Below are positions 58,907 to 64,000 of a stretch of 64,000 nt of DNA, piece by piece. A program made the translations under genes and the position numbers. This DNA is from Streptomyces cellulosae (GTDB lineage Bacteria > Actinomycetota > Actinomycetes > Streptomycetales > Streptomycetaceae): the NCBI GenBank assembly GCA_014655195.1, contig BNBH01000019.1, positions 63,163 to 127,162 of the forward strand, read 5' to 3'. Numbering within the stretch: position 1 is the first letter of the stretch; every line of letters starts with the position of its first letter. Under the pieces are notes generated by a model that worked only from the letters and a program-made list of their open reading frames with translations, did no database searches and was not told the origin of the DNA.

Positions 58907-61339
58907 GTGGGCGGGATCACTCTGACGCAGGACGAGCCGGTCACGGCTCCATCGGCCGGGGGGCCGCATCCCCCCGCGCCACCGGCCGGGGACCCTCCGT
59001 CCCCGGCCGCGGAGAGCGGGCCGGCCCTGAGCCCCGCCCGGGTCCGGCTCGTCTTCCTCGCGCTGATGCTGGCGCTGCTGCTCGCCGCGCTCGAGCAGAT
59101 GATCGTCGCCACGGCCCTGCCGAGGATCGTCGGCGAGCTGCACGGCCTGGACAAGATGTCCTGGGCCATCACCGCCTATCTGCTCACCGCCACCGTCGGA
59201 CTGCCGGTGTACGGCAAGCTCGGCGACCAGTTCGGCCGCAAGGGCGTCTTCCAGTTCGCCATCCTCGTCTTCGTCGTCGGCTCCGCGCTGGCCGGCCGCG
59301 CCACGACGATGGACCAGCTCATCGCCTACCGCGCGGTGCAGGGCGTCGGCGCGGGCGGCCTGATGATCGGCGTCCAGGCGATCATCGCGGACATCGTGCC
59401 CGCACGGCAGCGCGGCCGCTTCATGGGGCTGATCGGCGCCGCCTTCGGACTCGCGTCGGTCGCCGGACCGCTCCTCGGCGGCTACTTCACCGACCATCAT
59501 TCCTGGCGCTGGTGCTTCTACATCAACGTGCCCTTCGGCCTGCTCACCATGGTCGTCGTCGCCCTGGTGCTGAAGCTGCCCAAGCCGACGGGCAGGCGCC
59601 GCTTCGACGTGCTCGGCACGCTGCTGCTCACGGCCGCCTCCACCTGCCTGGTCCTGCTCACCAGCTGGGGCGGCACCGAGTACGCCTGGGACTCCCGCGT
59701 CGTGCTGGGCCTCGGCGCGGGCGCCGTCGCGGCCACCGCCGCCTTCCTGGCCGTCGAGCGGTTCGCCGTCGAACCGCTCATCCCGCTGCGGCTGTTCCGC
59801 GACTCCGTCTTCAACGTCACCGGTCTGGTGGGCCTCGTGGTCGGCGTCGCCCTGTTCGGCGCCGCCAGCTATCTGCCCACCTACCTCCAGATGGTCGACG
59901 GCGCCTCGGCGACCGAGTCCGGGCTGCTGATGCTGCCCATGATGGGCGGCATCGTCGGCACGTCCATCGTCTCCGGGCAGATGATCAGCCGCTCAGGCCG
60001 CTACCGCAGTCACCCGATCGTCGGCTCCGCCCTGTCCGTCGTCGGCATGTGGCTGCTGTCCCGTCTGGAGACCGGTACGCCCCGACTGCACTACAGCGTC
60101 TGGATGTTCGTCCTCGGCGCCGGCATCGGCATGGTGATGCCGGTCCTCGTCCTCGCCGTGCAGAACTCGGTGCGCCCCGCCGACCTCGGCACCGCCACCA
60201 GCGCCAACAACTACTTCCGGCAGATCGGCGGCAGCGTCGGCGCCGCCGTCTTCGGCACCCTGTTCGCCGGCCGGCTCACCGACGCGCTCGCCGAGCGGCT
60301 CCCGGCCGGCGCGGCAGGGGCGCCGGCCGACGCCGAGTCGATCACCCCCGAGCTCGTGCACGCCCTGCCGCCCGAGCTGCGCGACGCCTACGTCCAGGCC
60401 TACGCGGACGCCATGCCGCGCATCTTCCTGTACCTCGTGCCGGTGCTCGTCCTCGGCCTGCTCATCGCCTTCTTCCTCAAGGAGAAACCACTGGTGTCCC
60501 ACCACACCCCCACCGCCGGCCCGGTCCAGGAAGCACCGCACTTCGAGGCGCGCGTACCGTCCGCGCGCAGCGCGCAGAGCGGCGGCATCCCCGTCTGCGG
60601 CACCGTCCAGCACCCCGACGGCACCCCCGTGCCCCGCGCGGCGCTCACCCTCATCGACGTCCAGGGCCAGCAGACCGGACGCGGCGCGAGCGGCGCCGAC
60701 GGGCGGTACGCGCTGGCCACCCCCGGACCGGGCCCGTACGTCCTGATCGCCGCCGCGGGCGGTCACCAGCCGCAGGCGGTCTCCGTGACCGTCGGCGAGC
60801 GGCCCGTCGAGCTCGACGTCGTCCTCGGCGGCGCGGGCCGGCTGGCGGGCAGCGTCGTCACCGCCGACGGCACACCCGTACGGGACGCCGCCGTCACCCT
60901 CACCAACGTGCACGGGGAGGTCGTCGCCGGCACCCGCAGCGGCCGCGAGGGCGGCTACGTCATCACCGAACTCGTCGCCGGGGAGTACACCCTCGCCGCC
61001 AGCGCCCCCGCCTTCCGCCCTGCCGCCCTGCCGGTCACCGTGCAGGCCGCGCGGGAGACCCGCCAGGACGTCGAGCTGGCGGGCGGCGCCGTGCTGCGCG
61101 GCACCGTGCGGGCCGGCGGGGGACGGCCGGTGGAGGACGCGCGGGTCACGCTGCTGGACGCGGCGGGCAACGTCGTCGACACCCTCACCACCGGACCCGA
61201 CGGCACCTTCCGCTTCGTCGACCTGTCCTCAGGCGAGTACACGGTCATCGCCGCCGGTTATCCGCCGGTCGCCACCGTGCTCCAGGTGGCCGGCGGGGGC
61301 CGCACCGAACGCGACCTCCAACTCGGGCACGAGGACTGA
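58907..61339 (+). CDS. MFS drug exporter (DHA2) fused to three C-terminal Ig-like repeats
   Basis: 810 residues from the GTG at 58907 with GAGGGGAG upstream. After a Pro-rich N-terminal tail come ~14 membrane spans of the DHA2/EmrB type (LLAALEQMIVATALPRIVGEL, GKLGDQFGRKGVFQ, YRAVQGVGAGGLMIG, LGGYFTDHHSWRWCFYINVPFG). Residues ~560-805 hold three repeated domains of the carboxypeptidase-regulatory-like fold (GTVQHPDGTPVPRAALTL, GSVVTADGTPVRDAAVTL, GTVRAGGGRPVEDARVTL; each ending in GxY/F-xxxxLxxGxYTxxA). Exports a hydrophobic compound by proton antiport; the repeats probably lie outside and may bind wall or substrate. No regulator adjoins it. Confidence 0.92.
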   Translation: MGGITLTQDEPVTAPSAGGPHPPAPPAGDPPSPAAESGPALSPARVRLVFLALMLALLLAALEQMIVATALPRIVGELHGLDKMSWAITAYLLTATVGLPVYGKLGDQFGRKGVFQFAILVFVVGSALAGRATTMDQLIAYRAVQGVGAGGLMIGVQAIIADIVPARQRGRFMGLIGAAFGLASVAGPLLGGYFTDHHSWRWCFYINVPFGLLTMVVVALVLKLPKPTGRRRFDVLGTLLLTAASTCLVLLTSWGGTEYAWDSRVVLGLGAGAVAATAAFLAVERFAVEPLIPLRLFRDSVFNVTGLVGLVVGVALFGAASYLPTYLQMVDGASATESGLLMLPMMGGIVGTSIVSGQMISRSGRYRSHPIVGSALSVVGMWLLSRLETGTPRLHYSVWMFVLGAGIGMVMPVLVLAVQNSVRPADLGTATSANNYFRQIGGSVGAAVFGTLFAGRLTDALAERLPAGAAGAPADAESITPELVHALPPELRDAYVQAYADAMPRIFLYLVPVLVLGLLIAFFLKEKPLVSHHTPTAGPVQEAPHFEARVPSARSAQSGGIPVCGTVQHPDGTPVPRAALTLIDVQGQQTGRGASGADGRYALATPGPGPYVLIAAAGGHQPQAVSVTVGERPVELDVVLGGAGRLAGSVVTADGTPVRDAAVTLTNVHGEVVAGTRSGREGGYVITELVAGEYTLAASAPAFRPAALPVTVQAARETRQDVELAGGAVLRGTVRAGGGRPVEDARVTLLDAAGNVVDTLTTGPDGTFRFVDLSSGEYTVIAAGYPPVATVLQVAGGGRTERDLQLGHED

Positions 61340-61356
61340 GCGCACCCCCTGCCGGC

Positions 61357-61390
61357 GGACCGGAGCCGCCCCCCTGCGCGGCTCCGGTCC
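61357..61390. terminator. 13-bp bidirectional terminator
   Basis: GGACCGGAGCCGC (61357-61369) pairs perfectly with GCGGCTCCGGTCC (61378-61390) around an 8-nt C-rich loop, in the 58-bp gap between the convergent MFS and alpha/beta hydrolase genes. Confidence 0.85.
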
Positions 61391-61397
61391 ACGTCCG

Positions 61398-62291
61398 TCA
61401 CCCCGCGGCCGTCAGCGCGTCCCGTACGGCCGAGGCGATCTCCTCCACGGCCGGCGGGAAGATGATCGAGTAGTGGTTGGTGCCGTCGATCCGGCGGGCC
61501 GGCAGCCGCGCCGGGTCCAGGGCCGCCGCGGCGACCCGCCCGGCGTCGTACAGCGCCTGCGGCTCGTCGAGCAACCCCCGCTCCGCCCACAGCAGTTCGC
61601 CGCGCACCTGCGGCTGGTGCACCGCGGCCAGCGTCTCCGCGTCGCCGAGCACGTCCGCGCCGTCCGCGCGCACCGCCTCCAGCACACAGCTGCTGCGCAG
61701 CTCGGGCGCCGTGCCCGTCAGGTCCCGCGTCACATAACCCGTCACGTGCGGGCCCCAGTGCGGGCCGAGCGCCGGGTGGGCGCGGAAGAACGCCAGATAG
61801 TCCTCCGCGCTCGCGAACGTCATCGACAGCCGGTCCATCGCCGGGCCGATCACCGCCTTCAGCAGCGCGTCGATGTCGGCGCCCTCGGGCGGCGGGAAGC
61901 CGAGACCGCCGTCGACCAGCACCACGCGCGGGAAGCGGTCCGGGTGCCGGGCGGCGGCCAGCGCGGCCACGAACGCGCCCATCGAGTGGCCCACCAGGAC
62001 CGCCCGTTCGCACCCCAGGTGGTCGAGCAGCGCCACCGTGTCGTCCACGTGCGCGCCCAGCCCGTACGGCCCCGGCAGTCCCGCGCTCCCGGCCCGGCCC
62101 CGCAGGTCCGGCGCGTAGAGGTCGGCGCCGGGCAGGGCGTCGGCGAGGGCGGCGAAGGCGAGCGAGTTGGCGGTGATGCCGTGCAGGGCGACGACGGGCG
62201 GTCCTTCGCCCGGCCAGTGCGTGACGGCGAGCCGGCCGCCCCGGACGGGGGCGGTGAGGTCCCGCGCGAGGGCGGAGCCGGAGGTGGTCAT
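61398..62291 (-). CDS. Alpha/beta hydrolase
   Basis: 297 residues; ATG overlaps the permease stop (ATGA) and GGAGAAACGC precedes it. VVALHGITANS (oxyanion HG), YAPDLRGRAGS, nucleophile Ser103 in LVGHSMGAFVAA, and a C-terminal His in GTNHYSIIF form an alpha/beta hydrolase triad with a cap of about 100 residues. No signal peptide. Coupled translation with a branched-chain amino acid type transporter suggests that it hydrolyses an imported ester or amide; substrate unknown. Confidence 0.9.
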   Translation of the reverse strand: MTTSGSALARDLTAPVRGGRLAVTHWPGEGPPVVALHGITANSLAFAALADALPGADLYAPDLRGRAGSAGLPGPYGLGAHVDDTVALLDHLGCERAVLVGHSMGAFVAALAAARHPDRFPRVVLVDGGLGFPPPEGADIDALLKAVIGPAMDRLSMTFASAEDYLAFFRAHPALGPHWGPHVTGYVTRDLTGTAPELRSSCVLEAVRADGADVLGDAETLAAVHQPQVRGELLWAERGLLDEPQALYDAGRVAAAALDPARLPARRIDGTNHYSIIFPPAVEEIASAVRDALTAAG

Positions 62292-63355
62292 GCGTTTCTC
62301 CTTCGGCCGAGGGCGGTGATGCCGCCGGGGGCCAGATAGACGGCCAGGACGAAGAGGCTGCCCAGGATCAGCATCGGTTCCACCCCCAGGTCCCAGCCGC
62401 CGAGCCGCTGGTCGAGGTAGGTGAACAGCACGCCGCCCACGATCGGCCCCCAGCGGGTGCCGCTGCCGCCCAGCACCACCATCACCAGCAGGGTCAGGGT
62501 GAACTCGGGCGTGGAGGTGTGCGGGGTGGCGCCCGCGGTCACCAGCAGGTGCAGCACCCCGCCGAGCACCGCCAGGGACGACGCCAGCACGAACGCGCCC
62601 AGCTTGTGCGCGAACGGGCTGCGGCCGAGGACGGCCACCCGCTGCTCGTTGTCCCGGATCGCCTGCCACACCCGGCCGGCCGGACGGGCGGTCACCGTCC
62701 ACACCACGCCCGCCACCAGGACCAGATAGGCGAGCGCCAGCCAGTACACGTTCACGGTGTTCTGCACCCCGACCAGGGCGTCCGGCACCCCGTCGACGTA
62801 CAGCGGCAGGCCCTCCTCGCCTCCGGTGAGGCCGCCCGGGTTGCGTTCCACGTAGATGGAGCCGGCCTGCGCGAAGGCCAGGGTGACCATCGCGAAGCCG
62901 ACGCTGCCGAGGGCGAGGGTGCGCAGCGACACGGCGCCCAGGACGAGCGCGGCCAGCGCCCCGAGCACCAGGGTGAGCAGCGCGGCGGGCAGCAGCCCCA
63001 GGCCCAGCTCGGTCATCGCGAGCTGCGTGCCGTAGCTGCCGCCGGCGATGTAGAGGGCGTGCCCGAAGGACAGCAGCCCGGTGCGGCCGAACATCAGGTC
63101 GTAGCCGAGCGCGAGCGCGCCGAAGACCAGGCACAGCGCGAACAGCTGCAGCGAGCCGGGGGAGTTGACCGGCCCGTCGAGCAGCACCGGGATGTCCAGC
63201 GCCGAGTACGGCAGCAGCGCGAGGACCAGCAGCACCGCCACCGGGACGGTCGCCGGGCGCAGTCGGCGCAGCAGCCCGTCCCTGGCGTCCGGCGCGTCCT
63301 TCACGGCCGGAGCCGGGGCGGCGGGGGTGGCCCGCGGGGTGCGGGTGGCGGTCAT
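62288..63355 (-). CDS. Branched-chain amino acid-type ABC permease, LivM family
   Basis: 355 residues with about ten hydrophobic spans after a charged N-terminal tail. The LivM pattern is clear: GLLSFGHALYIAGGSYGTQLAM, TLALGSVGFAMVTLAFAQ, GLTGGEEGLPL, AIRDNEQRVAVLGRSPFAHKLGAFVLAS (EAA-like loop) and VLGGSGTRWGPIVGGVLFTYLDQRL. It forms the membrane channel with the LivH-type protein whose gene overlaps it by ATGA. Such systems import leucine-type amino acids, amides or urea; substrate not known here. Confidence 0.92.
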   Translation of the reverse strand: MTATRTPRATPAAPAPAVKDAPDARDGLLRRLRPATVPVAVLLVLALLPYSALDIPVLLDGPVNSPGSLQLFALCLVFGALALGYDLMFGRTGLLSFGHALYIAGGSYGTQLAMTELGLGLLPAALLTLVLGALAALVLGAVSLRTLALGSVGFAMVTLAFAQAGSIYVERNPGGLTGGEEGLPLYVDGVPDALVGVQNTVNVYWLALAYLVLVAGVVWTVTARPAGRVWQAIRDNEQRVAVLGRSPFAHKLGAFVLASSLAVLGGVLHLLVTAGATPHTSTPEFTLTLLVMVVLGGSGTRWGPIVGGVLFTYLDQRLGGWDLGVEPMLILGSLFVLAVYLAPGGITALGRRRNA

Positions 63356-64000
63356 GCCGTGCCTCCTGCGGATCGGGTGCGGGGTGCGGAGAGGGCGCGG
63401 CGCAGCCGCGTCAGCGGCGACCCGGTCCCGGCGGCCGGGCGGGACAGCACCACCGCGGCCAGCAGGGCCACGACGGCCAGGTCGCCGTAGCCGCCCGCGT
63501 AGTAGTTGGCGTACTGCTGCACCAGGCCCACGGTGAGCGCGGACAGCGCGACGTTCGTGATCGAGACGAGACCGCCGATGATCACCACGACGAACGCGAA
63601 CACCAGCAGCGAGGTCCCCTGGTGGGGGGAGAGCGAGCCGAAGTAGAGGCCGCCGAGCACGCCGGCCAGGCCCGCGAGGGCGCCGCCGAGCGCGAACACC
63701 AGCGTGAAGGCGCGGGTGACGTCGATGCCGAGCGCCGTGACCATCGCGCGGTCCTCCACCCCGGCGCGGACGATCAGCCCGTAACGGGTGCGGGACAGGA
63801 ACAGATGGATGCCGGCCAGCACCAGCAGCGCCACCGCGATCAGCAGGAACCGGTTCACCGGCACGCGCGCGCCCAGGATGCCCATGGTGCCGGAGAGCGC
63901 GTCGGGCACCGGGAAGGGCCGGGCGTCGGCGCCCCAGACCGTCTGCACCAGGGCCGGGACGGCGAGCGACAGGCCGACGGTCACCAGGATCTGCTCCTTC
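63352..64000 (-). CDS. Branched-chain amino acid-type ABC permease, LivH family (truncated by window edge)
   Basis: The frame runs from the TGA-complement at 63352 to the window end, ~216 residues; the N-terminal part lies outside. The sequence enters as KEQILVTVGLSLAVPALVQ and contains LIVRAGVEDRAMVTALGIDVTRAFTLVFALGGALAGLAGVLGG (the LivH EAA loop and following spans) and AFVVVIIGGLVSITNVALSALTVGLVQQYANYY. It pairs with the LivM gene directly behind it. A binding protein and ATPases are probably just beyond the window. Confidence 0.92.
   Translation of the reverse strand, partial: KEQILVTVGLSLAVPALVQTVWGADARPFPVPDALSGTMGILGARVPVNRFLLIAVALLVLAGIHLFLSRTRYGLIVRAGVEDRAMVTALGIDVTRAFTLVFALGGALAGLAGVLGGLYFGSLSPHQGTSLLVFAFVVVIIGGLVSITNVALSALTVGLVQQYANYYAGGYGDLAVVALLAAVVLSRPAAGTGSPLTRLRRALSAPRTRSAGGTA

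Overview
The window looks like a chromosomal segment of a Streptomyces. Base composition is very GC-rich with G/C-ending codons, TTA codons are almost absent, many starts are GTG or TTG, several genes look leaderless, and the gene families are typical of the genus. No tRNA, rRNA, CRISPR array, insertion sequence or prophage was seen. Both edges cut genes: an NCS1 permease on the left and a LivH-type permease on the right.

Left part (1-3700): the end of an NCS1 permease, a secreted CAP-domain protein, a DUF3558-like exported protein, and a lipoate-ligase-family protein whose small domain is at the N-terminus.

Sialic acid block (3708-18108): a SatABCD/SiaEFGI-type ABC transporter (binding protein, permease, permease-ATPase fusion, ATPase) is divergent from a GntR/FCD regulator. 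A CE7 esterase, a secreted sialidase, N-acetylneuraminate lyase, a NanK-type ROK kinase and NanE follow. Two similar palindromic operators flank the regulator; one sits just downstream of a clear promoter. Together these give release of sialic acid outside the cell, possible de-O-acetylation, import, and conversion through ManNAc to GlcNAc-6-P. A convergent GH84 hexosaminidase gene has a DasR-type palindrome upstream, suggesting a link to GlcNAc control.

Middle (18369-38936): gamma-glutamyltransferase, a 110-bp direct-repeat array, an inositol-phosphatase-family gene whose end is tandemly duplicated, a phytoene-dehydrogenase-like oxidoreductase overlapping a macrodomain gene, a broken GlxA/AraC regulator, an NfeD/SPFH pair, a CPA1 antiporter, a Tat-exported LacZ-type GH2 with a LamG insertion, DUF72, an alkylation-repair pair (Ada-N/AraC/AlkA fusion and Ogt), then sirtuin, NUDIX and ADP-ribosylglycohydrolase genes that appear leaderless, and glycerate kinase.

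39190-44366: a large membrane-anchored NACHT-like NTPase of unknown role, closed by a 15-bp hairpin, then the phosphatidylserine synthase/decarboxylase pair.

Ethylmalonyl-CoA block (44547-53789): ccr, ethylmalonyl-CoA mutase, a malyl-CoA lyase-like gene, a MaoC hydratase and an acyl-CoA dehydrogenase form one tight five-gene operon, with a TetR regulator and a double-domain 3-hydroxyacyl-CoA dehydrogenase beside it. This would turn acetyl-CoA-derived crotonyl-CoA into glyoxylate plus propionyl-CoA and supply ethylmalonyl-CoA for polyketides.

Right part (54140-64000): a TTA-containing HEAT-repeat gene, GNAT, a secreted tripeptidyl-aminopeptidase-like hydrolase, a radical SAM gene with an SOS box, SRPBCC, an MFS exporter fused to three Ig-like repeats, and an alpha/beta hydrolase overlapping LivM/LivH-type permease genes.
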